A model generated the notes under the pieces. The model saw only the letters and a list, made by a program, of their open reading frames with translations, searched no databases and was not told the origin of the DNA. DNA of 64,000 nt from Dokdonella sp. (GTDB lineage Bacteria > Pseudomonadota > Gammaproteobacteria > Xanthomonadales > Rhodanobacteraceae). Position numbers and translations under genes: made by a program. Below, one piece after another: positions 31,311-40,968 of the stretch. Location: contig NZ_JAHCAS010000002.1 of the NCBI RefSeq assembly GCF_019634775.1, positions 434,001 to 498,000 of the forward strand. The letters run 5' to 3'. Position 1 is the stretch's first letter. Each line of letters begins with the position of its first letter.

Positions 31311-31338
31311 TTTCCGAAATCTACGGCATGCATAGAAT
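31311..31338 (+). promoter_or_regulatory. Possible promoter of kdsB
   Basis: TTTCCG and TAGAAT are 16 bases apart, 31 bases before the kdsB start, at the end of an AT-rich tract (31262-31320) that stands out from its surroundings. Confidence 0.35.
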
Positions 31339-31368
31339 GGCGGTTCGCAGCGCCAGGACCCTTGTGCA

Positions 31369-32172
31369 ATGGAAACCGCCCTCCAGAATCCCAGCCTCCG
31401 TTTCATGGTTGCCATCCCGGCCCGGCACGGGTCGTCGCGCCTTCCCGGCAAGCCACTGCTGCCCCTGGCCGGAGAACCGATGATCGTGCACGTCGTGCGA
31501 CGCGCCCGTGAAGCCGGGGCGCGCGAGGTCGTCGTCGCCACGGATGATCCACGCATCGCCAACACGCTGATGGATCTCGAAGTCGATGTGGAGATGACCC
31601 GCCTCGACCATACCTCCGGCAGCGATCGCCTGGCCGAGGTCATCGAGCTGCGCGGCTGGCCCGACGACACGATCATCGTCAACCTGCAGGGTGATGAGCC
31701 GCTGGCGCCGGCCAGCGGCATCCGCCGCGTCGCCTACGCGCTGGCCACCAACAAGGCGCCGATGGCGACTCTCGCCACGCCGATCATATCCGCCGAAGAA
31801 CTGTTCGATCCGAACTGCGTGAAGGTCGTGCGCAACCAGCACGGCGACGCGCTGTATTTCAGCCGCGCGCCGATGCCATGGCCACGCGATGCCTTCGCCA
31901 CCGACCGCAACCAGTTGCCGGACGGTGTCCCGTTCCTGCGTCATATCGGCATCTATGCCTACCGCGCGAGCTTCCTGCGCACACTGACCAAGCTGCCACA
32001 CAGCCTGCTCGAAAAGACCGAGATGCTCGAACAGCTGCGCGTGCTCGAGCACGGTCATTCGATCCATGTTGCGCTCGCTCCGGAACCCTTCCCGGGCGGC
32101 GTCGACACGATCCAGGACCTGATCCGCGTCGATCGCGCGATGGCGCCGAAGAGCGGACGCAAGAGGAAGTAG
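31369..32172 (+). CDS. kdsB: 3-deoxy-manno-octulosonate cytidylyltransferase
   Basis: A 267-residue KdsB with the nucleotide-binding start FMVAIPARHGSSRLPGKPL, then VVVATDDPRIA, LDHTSGSDRLAEV, IIVNLQGDEPL and the Lys/Glu-rich IYAYRASFLRTL. It ends in a basic GRKRK tail. It activates Kdo with CTP for lipid A-core assembly in the cytoplasm. It stands alone here, away from lpxK and msbA. The start could be a few codons further in, but the ATG at 31369 fits the family. Confidence 0.95.
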   Translation: METALQNPSLRFMVAIPARHGSSRLPGKPLLPLAGEPMIVHVVRRAREAGAREVVVATDDPRIANTLMDLEVDVEMTRLDHTSGSDRLAEVIELRGWPDDTIIVNLQGDEPLAPASGIRRVAYALATNKAPMATLATPIISAEELFDPNCVKVVRNQHGDALYFSRAPMPWPRDAFATDRNQLPDGVPFLRHIGIYAYRASFLRTLTKLPHSLLEKTEMLEQLRVLEHGHSIHVALAPEPFPGGVDTIQDLIRVDRAMAPKSGRKRK

Positions 32173-32261
32173 GCTACCCCGCTCGGACGCGGGCTCGACA
32201 CCGGGGCTCAGGATGCGCTGAATCTACCTTTCAAGGCTGAGGCCGCACGCAATCAGGGCCC

Positions 32262-32288
32262 TGTGGGAGCGGCCTCGGCCGCGAGGGG
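32262..32288. repeat. REP-like element (family 1), single copy
   Basis: TGTGGGAGCGGCCTCGGCCG then CGAGG: a short hairpin between kdsB and the next, converging gene. Confidence 0.5.
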
Positions 32289-32317
32289 GTGATCAGACCT
32301 TCCCTCACGCGCCGGGA

Positions 32318-32950
32318 TCAGTCGCGCTTCGATGAATCGGAGGCTTTCCCGCGTTTCGACGCGGTGACGTTCCCGTCTCCCTTCTCGGCGGATGGATCGG
32401 TTCGGTTGGTTTCGTCGAGGGACGCGAGCGTGACCTCATCGGCCCATCCGGTACCACCGTCGAGCAGCAGGAAACCGACCTCGATATCGGAGGTGCGCAT
32501 TGGCACCTTGCCGCGCAGTTTCACCCGTTGCCAGCCGCTGGTGCCTGTGAGCGGCGCGGTCCGCTCCTGCCACAGCACGTCGCCGTGGTCGAGGAAGCTC
32601 ATCACCAGCACCCAGCCCTGTTGGCCGACATCCTCGGTCCTGATCGAAGCGCTCGCCTCGACCGTCTGGCCGATATATGCATTGCCCGGCACGCGCTGCG
32701 CGATCATGCCGTAGACCTGTTCGGCGGTCCGCTTCATGCGGATGCTGCGATTGCCCTTGGTCGCACGCTCGTCATCGATCTTCAGCTCGTAGGCGGGTGT
32801 GCCCGAGTGCTGGGTGAACATCCAGCCTGGAACACGCCCACGGGCATTGACCTCTGCCTCGAAGTCCGCGTTCTCGAGTCTGATTTCGGCGGCGCTGGCA
32901 CTCGCGCCGGCCAGGATTGCGGCGGCGAACATCGACCATGGTCTCGGCAT
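32318..32950 (-). CDS. Exported carbohydrate-binding-like (CBM4/9-type) protein
   Basis: The ATG at 32950 has AAGGA six bases upstream and opens a signal peptide (MPRPWSMFAAAILAG, cut after ASASA). The 210-residue product has one beta-jelly-roll domain (about residues 22-180). Its pattern, LENADFEAEVNARGRVPGWM, ATKGNRSIRMKR, IGQTVEASASIR, SGWQRVKLRGKV, VGFLLLDGGTGWADEVTL, is that of galactose-binding-like/CBM4-9 domains. A charged Lys/Ser/Asp-rich tail follows. No catalytic domain is attached. Ligand unknown; periplasmic or secreted. Confidence 0.82.
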   Translation of the reverse strand: MPRPWSMFAAAILAGASASAAEIRLENADFEAEVNARGRVPGWMFTQHSGTPAYELKIDDERATKGNRSIRMKRTAEQVYGMIAQRVPGNAYIGQTVEASASIRTEDVGQQGWVLVMSFLDHGDVLWQERTAPLTGTSGWQRVKLRGKVPMRTSDIEVGFLLLDGGTGWADEVTLASLDETNRTDPSAEKGDGNVTASKRGKASDSSKRD

Positions 32951-33076
32951 GCGTTGTCCTTCGATCTGGAGGTGACGGGGCGACCTTAAGGGCTGGCCGG
33001 CACCGAGGCAACCTCGACTCGGCGCATGGGGTTGGCCGGCGCTACAATCGGCGTTCGATCGAATCGGAACACCGCC

Positions 33077-36000
33077 ATGAGCACACCGGTCCCGCTTCCT
33101 GTCGCCGACCACCTGGCTGACGCCACTCCGCTGCGTTTCGTCACGGCGGCCAGTCTGTTCGACGGCCACGATGCGGCCATCAACATCATGCGTCGTCTGA
33201 TCCAGTCGCAGGGCGCCGAGATCATCCACCTCGGTCACAACCGTTCGGTCGAAGACGTCGTGCGCGCGGCCCTGCAGGAAGACGCTGACGCCATCGCCCT
33301 GTCGAGCTATCAGGGCGGCCACGTCGAGTACTTCAAGTACATGGTCGACATGCTCAAGGAACGCGGCGCCGCCCACATCCGCGTATTCGGTGGTGGCGGC
33401 GGCACCATCACGCCGGAGGAAATCCGCGAACTCGAAGCCTATGGCGTCGAGCGCATCTATCACCCCAATGACGGCATGAAGATGGGGCTGGTGGAGATGA
33501 TCGAGGATGTGGTGCGCCGCGCGGCAGCGAAGCGGGCATTGCGGTCGGGGACCGGCGATATGGTTGTCCGGGCTCCTGACATCGATGACGAGATCGGCAT
33601 CGGCCGCGTGCTCAGCGCGATCGAGAATGGCGAGTTCTCGGACTCCGAGCTGACGTTGATGCGCAAGGGTTGGAATGCCGGTCCTGGCGAATCGCGCCGA
33701 CCGGTTACCCCGGTCGTCGGCATCACCGGTACCGGCGGTGCCGGCAAGTCGAGCGTGGTCGACGAGTTGCTGCTGCGCTTCCTGCACGCATTCCCGCAGA
33801 TGCGCATCGCCGTGCTCGCGGTCGATCCGACCCGGCGGCGTTCCGGCGGCGCGTTGCTCGGCGACCGTATCCGCATGAACTCGCTGCGCTCGCATCGCGT
33901 GTTCATGCGCTCGATGGCGACGCGTCGCCAACATGCCGCGACCAATGCGATGCTCAAGGATTGCATCGCGTTCTTGAAAGGCCGTGGCTTCGATCTCGTC
34001 ATCGTCGAGACCGCCGGTATAGGCCAGAGCGATTCGGAGATCGTCGACCTCGTCGACTTCCCGATGTACGTGATGACCAGCGACTACGGCGCGGCCAGTC
34101 AGCTCGAGAAGATCGACATGCTCGACTTCGCCGAACTCGTCGTACTGAACAAGTTCGACAAGCGCGGCGCCGAGGATGCCCTGCGCGATGTGCGCAAGCA
34201 GTGGAAGCGCAACCGGGTGGCGTTCCAGCTCAAGGACGATGACGTGCCCGTCTATCCGACCATCGCCAGCCAGTTCAATGACCCGGGCGTGAGCTGGATG
34301 TTCGTGAACCTGTGCCGCCTGTTGCGCGACAAGCCCGGGTTCGCCAGCGGCGAATCGGCAGCGGGCGAGGTTTCGCGTTGCGATTTCGCCCCGCGACTCG
34401 ACACCTCGCTCAAGGAGCCTCGTGCCACCGTGCTGATACCCGGCAGTCGCGTGCGCTATCTTGCCGAGATCGCCGAGCAGGGCAGGGCGATCAATGCGCG
34501 TATCGGATCACAGGCTGAAATCGCCGATTGCGCGCAGGCCTACTGGCAATCGCTGCGCGACCTCGAAGATCCCGCGCTGCCAAAGGCGCTTGACCTCTAC
34601 GCGGCGGATGCCCTGTCTTCCGCGGAGACGGAGCGAACACTCGTTGCCCTTCGCCAACGTTACAACGACGCTATCCAGTCACTCGACTCCGAAGCCCTCA
34701 AGCTGCTGCGTGAGTGGCCGGCGCGCCTCAAGTCGATCACCGACGATGTCACCGAGTACGAGGTGCGCGGCAAGGCGATCCGTGTCGACAATTATCGCGA
34801 ATCGCTCTCGCACCAGAAGATCCCGAAGATCGCCGCGCCCACCTGCAAGAGTTGGGGCGAACTGCTGGTGTTCCTGCAGAAAGAGAACCTGCCCGGAAGC
34901 TACCCCTACACCGGCGGTGTCTACCCGTACCGCCGCACCGGCGAAGACCCCATCCGCATGTTCGCCGGCGAGGGGACGCCGGAGCGAACCAACCGCCGCT
35001 TCCATTACCTGAGCCAGGGCCTGCCGGCCGCGCGTCTGTCGACCGCGTTCGATTCGGTCACCCTGTACGGCGAGGATCCGGCGCCGCGTCCGGACATCTA
35101 CGGCAAGATCGGCAACTCCGGCGTCAACATCCCGACGCTCGACGACATGAAGAAGCTGTACTCCGGCTTCGACCTGTGCGCGCCGACCACCTCGGTTTCG
35201 ATGACGATCAACGGCCCCGCTCCGATCATCCTTGCGATGTTCATGAACACCGCGATCGATCAGCAGGTGGAGAAGTACCTGAAGGCGGATGGCAAGCGTT
35301 GGGTCGAAGCCGAGTCGAAGATCGCGAAGTTGTTCGAAGGGCGCCAGCGCCCGCGCTATCACGGTGATCTCCCGGCCGGCAACGACGGTCTCGGCCTCGG
35401 CCTGCTCGGCGTATCCGGCGACCAGGTCGTCGATGCCACCACCTATGCGCGCATCAGGGCCGAAACCCTGGCCAGCGTGCGCGGGACCGTGCAGGCCGAC
35501 ATTCTCAAGGAGGATCAGGCGCAGAACACCTGCATCTTCAGCACCGAGTTCGCCCTGCGCATGATGGGTGATATCCAGCAGTTCTTCGTCGAACAGAAGG
35601 TGCGCAACTTCTATTCGGTGTCGATCTCCGGTTATCACATCGCCGAAGCCGGCGCGAACCCGATCAGCCAGCTCGCCTTCACCTTGTCCAATGGCCTCAC
35701 GATCGTCGAGTACTACCTCGCGCGTGGCATGAAGATCGACGACTTCGCGCCGAACCTGTCGTTCTTCTTCTCCAACGGCATGGATCCGGAATACACCGTC
35801 ATCGGCCGCGTCGCCCGGCGCATCTGGGCGCGCGCGATGCGCGAGCGCTACGGCGCCAACGAGCGCAGCCAGATGATGAAGTACCACATCCAGACCAGCG
35901 GTCGATCCCTGCACGCGCAGGAAATCCAGTTCAACGACATCCGCACCACGTTGCAGGCGCTGTACGCGCTGTTCGACAACTGCAACTCCCTGCACACCAA

Positions 36001-36649
36001 CGCCTACGACGAGGCCATCACCACGCCGACCGAGGAAAGCGTGCGCCGCGCCGTCGCCATCCAGATGATCATCAACAAGGAGATGGGGCTCAATTTCATC
36101 GAGAACCCGTGGCAGGGCAGCTTCGCCGTCGACTACCTCACCGACCTCGTGGAAGAGGCCGTCTACAGGGAGTTCGAGGCCATCAGCGAACGCGGCGGCG
36201 TGCTCGGCGCGATGGACACCATGTACCAGCGCGGCAAGATCCAGGAAGAAAGCCTGTACTACGAGCACAAGAAACACGACGGCAGCCTGCCGCTGATCGG
36301 CGTCAATACCTTCCTGCCCAAGGAGCACGGTGGTGAAGTCGTCACCGAGATCGAACTGATCCGTTCGACAGAGGAAGAGAAAGGCCAGCAGATCGCCAAC
36401 GTCGATGCCTGGCAGAAGAACCGCAACCGTCTTGCCCCGCTCGGCGAAACCTCACGCGAACACGGCACCGACGTCGACGAAGCCGATACCAGTCCGCACG
36501 ATGGTCATGGACTACGCTACCTGCAGGACACCGCGCGCGACCGCAAGAACGTCTTTGCCGCGCTGATGGAAGCGGTCAAGACGCACAGCCTGGGGCAGAT
36601 CAGTCATGCGTTGTATGACGTCGGCGGCGAGTACCGGCGCAACATGTAG
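33077..36649 (+). CDS. icmF: Fused isobutyryl-CoA mutase (IcmF)
   Basis: A 1190-residue three-part protein. The N-terminal B12-binding domain has [12 protein letters not shown] (lower-axial His31). The middle G-protein chaperone domain has P-loop [12 protein letters not shown] (215-226), then [19 protein letters not shown] and [13 protein letters not shown]. The C-terminal methylmalonyl-CoA-mutase-type barrel (from about residue 580) has [20 protein letters not shown] and [20 protein letters not shown]. The order B12-GTPase-mutase is diagnostic of IcmF. It interconverts isobutyryl-CoA and n-butyryl-CoA, and sometimes isovaleryl-CoA and pivalyl-CoA, and should serve branched-chain amino acid or fatty acid use. 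The fused GTPase guards and reloads the cobalamin cofactor. A B12 supply is required. Confidence 0.96.
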   Translation: MSTPVPLPVADHLADATPLRFVTAASLFDGHDAAINIMRRLIQSQGAEIIHLGHNRSVEDVVRAALQEDADAIALSSYQGGHVEYFKYMVDMLKERGAAHIRVFGGGGGTITPEEIRELEAYGVERIYHPNDGMKMGLVEMIEDVVRRAAAKRALRSGTGDMVVRAPDIDDEIGIGRVLSAIENGEFSDSELTLMRKGWNAGPGESRRPVTPVVGITGTGGAGKSSVVDELLLRFLHAFPQMRIAVLAVDPTRRRSGGALLGDRIRMNSLRSHRVFMRSMATRRQHAATNAMLKDCIAFLKGRGFDLVIVETAGIGQSDSEIVDLVDFPMYVMTSDYGAASQLEKIDMLDFAELVVLNKFDKRGAEDALRDVRKQWKRNRVAFQLKDDDVPVYPTIASQFNDPGVSWMFVNLCRLLRDKPGFASGESAAGEVSRCDFAPRLDTSLKEPRATVLIPGSRVRYLAEIAEQGRAINARIGSQAEIADCAQAYWQSLRDLEDPALPKALDLYAADALSSAETERTLVALRQRYNDAIQSLDSEALKLLREWPARLKSITDDVTEYEVRGKAIRVDNYRESLSHQKIPKIAAPTCKSWGELLVFLQKENLPGSYPYTGGVYPYRRTGEDPIRMFAGEGTPERTNRRFHYLSQGLPAARLSTAFDSVTLYGEDPAPRPDIYGKIGNSGVNIPTLDDMKKLYSGFDLCAPTTSVSMTINGPAPIILAMFMNTAIDQQVEKYLKADGKRWVEAESKIAKLFEGRQRPRYHGDLPAGNDGLGLGLLGVSGDQVVDATTYARIRAETLASVRGTVQADILKEDQAQNTCIFSTEFALRMMGDIQQFFVEQKVRNFYSVSISGYHIAEAGANPISQLAFTLSNGLTIVEYYLARGMKIDDFAPNLSFFFSNGMDPEYTVIGRVARRIWARAMRERYGANERSQMMKYHIQTSGRSLHAQEIQFNDIRTTLQALYALFDNCNSLHTNAYDEAITTPTEESVRRAVAIQMIINKEMGLNFIENPWQGSFAVDYLTDLVEEAVYREFEAISERGGVLGAMDTMYQRGKIQEESLYYEHKKHDGSLPLIGVNTFLPKEHGGEVVTEIELIRSTEEEKGQQIANVDAWQKNRNRLAPLGETSREHGTDVDEADTSPHDGHGLRYLQDTARDRKNVFAALMEAVKTHSLGQISHALYDVGGEYRRNM

Positions 36650-36663
36650 CGGGAAGGCGGGCC

Positions 36664-36988
36664 ATGGCTGCGGCCCGTTTGGAGGACATCATCGCGGCGC
36701 TGGAACAGGCGCAGGTCCGCTACGTGGTCGCTGGCGGTTTCGCCGTCAATCTGCACGGCTTTCACGAAGGACATGGATCTGCTCGTCGACCTGGAGACCG
36801 GCAACGCCGCGCAGTCCATGCAGGTGTTGAGCGCGCTTGGCATGAAGTCGCGCGCTCCGGTCGCGAGCGAGGATTTCGCCGACGAAGCGAAGCGCGACGA
36901 CTGGTTCCGCAACCGCAACCTGCACGAGTTCCAGTTGTGGAACCCGGTCGATCCGACATGCACTGTCGACGTGTTCATCCGGGCCTTT
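36664..36988 (+). pseudogene. Broken nucleotidyltransferase (AbiEii/antitoxin-type fold) gene
   Basis: The ATG at 36664 (GAAGG six bases before, 14 bases after icmF) starts LEDIIAALEQAQVRYVVAGG and FAVNLHGFH, then jumps frame. The following frame reads KDMDLLVDLETGNAAQSMQV and DDWFRNRNLHEFQLWNPVDP up to VDVFI. Together these are the usual DUF6036/nucleotidyltransferase pattern, GGxAVxLHG...KDMDL. The junction lacks the bases expected for 'HRFTKD'; an 8-bp loss between two TTCAC copies would explain both the gap and the frame. Similarity also stops abruptly at about 36988, so the 3' end is lost as well. Confidence 0.75.
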
Positions 36989-36990
36989 GA

Positions 36991-37613
36991 AGTTTCGTGT
37001 GGAAGACTTTCTGCCTTGACCTATTGCGCGCGCGCGTGGGGCGATGCAGGCGGGTCGAGGCCGACCTTGCACAGACACGCGTCCGCTGCCGAACGGGTTT
37101 GCGGGTACGGCACCCACCTGGTTCGGCGGCGGCATCCCGTTGCAGGGCAACGGCAGCGACCTGGCCTATTCCATTGGCGCCTTCGGCGTGGGCGAAGCCA
37201 AGCTGATCGCCTGGATTCGCGGTATCGGCATCATCTCCGCCGGAGGCAATTCGTCGTAGTTCGACAACCGCGGCAACTCCATTCATCACGATCGCGGCCT
37301 GGGTCTGGTGAACGTCGATCCGGGTAGTCCCGGTCCTTCGCCCAAGGATGCTTTGACGCCGTGCAACGCATCAAGGCCGTTTGCGCCAAGCCCGCAACGG
37401 CCAAAGCGCCACTGATGCCTGTCAATACGCAGCCGTCGACGCGATCCTGCAAAAGAGAGCTGGGTGAGCCCTGGAATGGTGTTGCTTGCGGAAGCGCCAC
37501 CAAGGTCCGATGTTTCGCGTGTCCCGATGATTCGATGTTTCCCGATTTTGTATGCGTGCTGATGTTTGCCGATGTCCTGGCTGGAAACGGTCGCAGGCAG
37601 CGGCCAACCGGCC
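36991..37613 (+). other. Gene debris: remnant of an exported beta-helix-type protein, otherwise no gene
   Basis: One frame from 37090 to 37380 reads PNGFAGTAPTWFGGGIPLQG ... LIAWIRGIGIISAGGNSS, a TAG at 37257, then FDNRGNSIHHDRGLGLVNVD. The second part resembles the last rungs of CSLREA/beta-helix proteins (RGNSIHxxxGLGIDL...NDxxDAD). It has no start, an internal stop and no end, so I read it as the decayed 3' part of such a gene. From 37380 to 37613 I see no coding signal. Confidence 0.5.
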
Positions 37614-38558
37614 TCACCAGGACCCGGACGCGCCGCCGCCACCCGAGCGCCCGCCGCCGCCGGAATAACTGCTGCTTGAGCTGCTGCTGGATCTGCCGCC
37701 GTAGCTGCTGCCACTGCCACCACCGGCGGAGCCGCTCGATGCGAATTCGATTTTCGAGATGCCGAACAGGAAGCCGACGATCACCGCTAACGCAATCAGC
37801 CAGTCCGGGCCGCCGAGCCCGGGACCGATCGCGTGGAAGAAGCCGCCCATTCCCGCCCCCACGATTGCGCCGCGCAGCCATCGTGCCCGCCGCCATTGCG
37901 CTTGCCCCCGTTGCGGCAAGCTGCTGACCAGTGCATCGGCCATGCCGCGCATCATCATGCTCAACATGAAGGCCATGAACACGCCGAGAATCGTCTTTCC
38001 GTCGATGCCGAGGTGGGACCCGTCATCCGCCTCATCCCGGTGCGTGGCCTGCGCAGCTTCGGGCAGGGCCTCGCCATCGACCAGCTTCGCCAGTGTCGCG
38101 GAGGCCTCGGCGATGCCGCCCGCGAAATCGCCCTCACGGAACCTTGGCAGCAGGTATTCCTGGATCACCCGATGCGCGGTGACGTCGGGGATCGTGCCTT
38201 CCAGTCCATAGCCGACCTCGATGCGCGTGGTGCGGTCGTCCTTGGCGACGACGAGCAGCACGCCATCGTCCACGCCGGCGCGGCCAAGCCTGAACTGCTC
38301 GAAGGCGCGCACCGCATAGGCCTCGATGGTCTCGGGCTGCGTGGTGGAAACCATCAGCACCGCGATCTGTGCGCCTTTTGTCGATTCCAGCGCAACAAGC
38401 GGCGCCTCGATGCGCGCGATGGCGGCGGCATCGAGCGTGCCGGTGGTGTCGGTGATGCGCGTGCGCAGTTCGGGAATGGCGGCTTGTGCGAACGCGAGGC
38501 TGCCGGCACAGGCCAGCAGCAGGGCAACGACCGCGAACACGAACCGGTGCAAGGCCAT
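37614..38558 (-). CDS. TPM-domain (YgcG-type) membrane protein
   Basis: A 314-residue protein with a signal peptide (cut after LAFAQA) and a TPM domain at about residues 28-160: ITDTTGTLDAAAIARIEAPL, VLMVSTTQPETIEAYAVRAF, GVLLVVAKDDRTTRIEVGYG. Two further hydrophobic helices follow, and a Ser/Gly tail ends GGGGASGSW, typical of YgcG proteins. TPM proteins pair with LemA in many bacteria and are tied to envelope stress or photosystem repair in plants; the molecular role is unclear. Only three bases separate it from lemA. Confidence 0.9.
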   Translation of the reverse strand: MALHRFVFAVVALLLACAGSLAFAQAAIPELRTRITDTTGTLDAAAIARIEAPLVALESTKGAQIAVLMVSTTQPETIEAYAVRAFEQFRLGRAGVDDGVLLVVAKDDRTTRIEVGYGLEGTIPDVTAHRVIQEYLLPRFREGDFAGGIAEASATLAKLVDGEALPEAAQATHRDEADDGSHLGIDGKTILGVFMAFMLSMMMRGMADALVSSLPQRGQAQWRRARWLRGAIVGAGMGGFFHAIGPGLGGPDWLIALAVIVGFLFGISKIEFASSGSAGGGSGSSYGGRSSSSSSSSYSGGGGRSGGGGASGSW

Positions 38559-38561
38559 GCC

Positions 38562-39209
38562 TCAGTCCTCCGGCTTCGGCGGCGCGCCGAAATCGACGAC
38601 CGGCGCGGTGGAAATCGCTGCCTCGTTCTCGACGGTGAAGCTCGGTTTGGGATCGTAGTTGAAGATCCAGGCGGTGAGATTGTTGGGAAATACACGGATC
38701 AGGCTGTTGTATTCCGCGACCTTTTCGATGAAGCGGTTTCGCGCCACGGTGACGCGGTTCTCGGTGCCTTCGAGTTGTGCCTGGAGGTCGCGGAAGGCGG
38801 CATCGGATTTCAGGTTGGGATAGTTCTCGGTCACCATCATCAGCCGCGACAGCGCGCTCGACAGTTCGCCCTGGGCCTGCTGGAATGCGGCGAGCGAGGC
38901 CGCGTCCTCGGCCTTGACCTCGATCCTGCCGACCTTGGCGCGCGCCTCGGTCACCCGCACGAAGATGTCCTGCTCCTGCTGCGCATAGCCCTTGACCGTG
39001 TTCACCAGATTCGGGATCAGGTCGGCGCGGCGCTGGTACTGGTTCAGTACCTCGCTCCACGCGGCCTTCGTCGCCTCGTCCTGGCGTTGCATCGAGTTGT
39101 AGCCGCAGCCCGACAGCAGCAGGGCCATCGCGATCAGGAGCAGGCGCGCCGCACGACCGGCGGCATGGACGACTGCTGCGGGAGCGGGGCAGGCAAGTGA
39201 CTGGGGCAT
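38562..39209 (-). CDS. LemA family lipoprotein
   Basis: A 215-residue LemA protein; GGAG sits seven bases before the ATG at 39209. The N-terminus has a long signal with lipobox LLSGC (Cys35), so it should be a lipoprotein rather than the usual N-terminally anchored form. The LemA coiled-coil domain follows: WSEVLNQYQRRADLIPNLVN, FQQAQGELSSALSRLMMVTE, NYPNLKSDAAFRDLQAQLEG and ENRVTVARNRF...YNSLIRVFP. Function is unknown; it is usually found next to TPM-domain genes, as here. Confidence 0.92.
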   Translation of the reverse strand: MPQSLACPAPAAVVHAAGRAARLLLIAMALLLSGCGYNSMQRQDEATKAAWSEVLNQYQRRADLIPNLVNTVKGYAQQEQDIFVRVTEARAKVGRIEVKAEDAASLAAFQQAQGELSSALSRLMMVTENYPNLKSDAAFRDLQAQLEGTENRVTVARNRFIEKVAEYNSLIRVFPNNLTAWIFNYDPKPSFTVENEAAISTAPVVDFGAPPKPED

Positions 39210-39252
39210 CGCGGTTCTCCGGGGTGCGCGGGGCTCTACCCAGAGGTTTACG

Positions 39253-39278
39253 GAAAACTGCGTGGTCAGAGGCCACGC
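39253..39278 (-). terminator. Possible terminator between small membrane gene and lemA
   Basis: Minus-strand stem GCGTGG/CCACGC (39278-39273 with 39265-39260), loop of seven, followed by AGTTTTCC. Short stem, so weak. Confidence 0.4.
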
Positions 39279-39385
39279 GGCGGCAGGTAGAGTCGGGGTT
39301 CACCCCTCGGAGGAGGCGGTGGGGTGAGGGTTCGGGCGAAGCGCGACATGCAGGCTTGAACCGTCCCTGCAACGCTTCGCTCAGT

Positions 39386-39646
39386 TCAGCTCGTATCCCC
39401 GCCTACCCTGTGCACCCTGTCCCGGTACGCTCCGCCGTTTTCGCCGCTGATGCGCGACTGGCGGGTGCCCTTGATCTCGTCGACCTTGGCGTCGGAGCCG
39501 GTGACGGGTTGGGCTTCGACGGCGGTTTCGCGTTCGAAGGCGTGGGATTTGTCGGTATTGCGGTAGTACCGGTACAGGGCCCAGTACAGTGCGGTGGCGC
39601 CGGCCGGGCCGGCGGCGAGGAGCCAGAGTCCGCCGTCGTCGCTCAT
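39386..39646 (-). CDS. Small single-helix membrane protein, 86 aa
   Basis: The ATG at 39646 overlaps the stop of the zinc-ribbon gene (ATGA), so it is very likely translated. One hydrophobic helix near the N-terminus (LWLLAAGPAGATALYWALYR) is followed by a charged, polar tail of about 55 residues. No family recognised. The coupling implies it works with the zinc-ribbon and SPFH proteins, perhaps as an accessory membrane subunit. Confidence 0.75.
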   Translation of the reverse strand: MSDDGGLWLLAAGPAGATALYWALYRYYRNTDKSHAFERETAVEAQPVTGSDAKVDEIKGTRQSRISGENGGAYRDRVHRVGGDTS

Positions 39647-40950
39647 GATGAGTTCGCCAGTAGCCAGAGAACGATGCCTTCGATGAAGGTGCCGGTGGTG
39701 ATCGCCGCGAGCAGCAGTTTCCATTGCTGCACCGGCACACTGCCCATGGTTTCGCCGGTGCGGCCGTTGACGGCGATGTAGTGCAGCATGCCGCCGTTGC
39801 TGCCGGGCTGGTGGTAGGAGTACAGCCACACCGGCAGGTACATCGAAACCCAGCGCGTGCCGTGCACGTCGAGGCGCTCCTGTTCCCAGCGCACGCCGCG
39901 GTCGTAGCGGCGCACCGTGTCGTGTACCTGGTGGCGTGCGATCGACAGCAGCTGGTCCTCAAGGCGTGGCCGCAGGTGCTCGACGTTGGCGTTGCGTTTT
40001 TCCGAACTGAAGCCGGAAAGGTACGAGGCGTTCCACTTCACCGCGTTCTTGGTGTCGAACGGCAGGATCGTGTTGATGATGTTGTTGGTGTTGACACGCG
40101 TATCGAGGTTGCCGCGCTCGGTCGATGATTCCAGCGGCAGGTCATCGACGGTGAAGTCGATCGAGCGCTCGATCTGGTAGATGTCGGCGTCGTAGTAGGT
40201 GGTCTTGTTGTTGCCGCTGCCGCGCGTGTACTCGCGCGTCTTGATCTCGCCCTTGCCCCACATGGCGGCGCTGGCGTTGCCGTCGACGACCATGTAGGGC
40301 AGGTAGACGCCGACGACGTTCTCCGGGGTGAACTGTTCCTTGAATTCCTTCAGTGCGAACAACTGGCGCTTGTCGACGAACTGGCGGATGCGCGCGACGG
40401 CATCGTCCTTCTTGATATGGAAAGGAAGCACGGCGTCGGGCACGGCGCCGTTTGCGACCTGCTCGTTGACACCGAAGACATGGCGGCACCAGTGACAGCG
40501 GGCGGTCATCGCGTTTTCGGTGTTGACCGTGACTTCGGCGCCGCAGCCGGTGCACTTGAAGCTCATCAAGCTGGCGGCGTCGGCGGCGATGTCGCGTGCG
40601 CCGGAGGCCATGACCGTGCCGCGCAGGTCGGCGATGCCTTCGCCGAGGCCGAACAGCTCCTCAACGCGTTCGCCGTGCCATTCATGGCGGCAGTACTGGC
40701 AGACCAGCAGGTCGGAGCCGGCGCGATGGCGGATGTCGGTGGCGCCGCATTTCGGGCAGCGGTTGAGGCCGTCCTTCAGCTCCTGCGCGGAGGTATCGAT
40801 GGCGACCGGATCGGGCGACAGCAATTCGTCGCGGATCGGCCGTGGCAGCGTTTCCGGATCGATCGGAAAACTGCCAGGCAGTGGCGGCACGTCCTGCGGG
40901 GAGCCGGGACCGTCGAGGGGCGGTCCCGGTGGCGCTTTGGCATTTGACAT
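39643..40950 (-). CDS. Double zinc-ribbon membrane protein (TFIIB-type zinc ribbon)
   Basis: A 435-residue protein. After a Pro-rich start come two zinc ribbons: CPKCGATDIRHRAG...CQYC (about residues 65-88) and CTGCGAEVTVNT...CHWC (about 133-155). A long soluble region has VVGVYLPYMVVDGNASAAMW and YYDADIYQIERSIDFTVDDL. The end has YLPVWLYSYHQPG and a C-terminal hydrophobic helix (WKLLLAAITTGTFIEGIVLW). Proteins of this layout are found beside SPFH-SHOCT ('virion core protein') genes, as here (18 bases after it). Role unknown; membrane-bound, cytoplasmic zinc ribbons inferred. Confidence 0.83.
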   Translation of the reverse strand: MSNAKAPPGPPLDGPGSPQDVPPLPGSFPIDPETLPRPIRDELLSPDPVAIDTSAQELKDGLNRCPKCGATDIRHRAGSDLLVCQYCRHEWHGERVEELFGLGEGIADLRGTVMASGARDIAADAASLMSFKCTGCGAEVTVNTENAMTARCHWCRHVFGVNEQVANGAVPDAVLPFHIKKDDAVARIRQFVDKRQLFALKEFKEQFTPENVVGVYLPYMVVDGNASAAMWGKGEIKTREYTRGSGNNKTTYYDADIYQIERSIDFTVDDLPLESSTERGNLDTRVNTNNIINTILPFDTKNAVKWNASYLSGFSSEKRNANVEHLRPRLEDQLLSIARHQVHDTVRRYDRGVRWEQERLDVHGTRWVSMYLPVWLYSYHQPGSNGGMLHYIAVNGRTGETMGSVPVQQWKLLLAAITTGTFIEGIVLWLLANSS

Positions 40951-40968
40951 GGTGCGTCCGCGGTCCGC

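Noticed and set aside
31143..31368. AT-rich segment before kdsB as a horizontally acquired fragment
   Set aside because: Short (about 60 bases), and its position fits a promoter; no coding or mobile signature.
33026..33076. Upstream start for icmF (17 extra residues)
   Set aside because: The added segment is non-family sequence overlapping the likely promoter (TACAAT at 33043); the ATG at 33077 starts the conserved protein.
34679..36328. 549-residue minus-strand frame inside icmF
   Set aside because: icmF has all expected cofactor and active-site motifs; the opposite frame has none.
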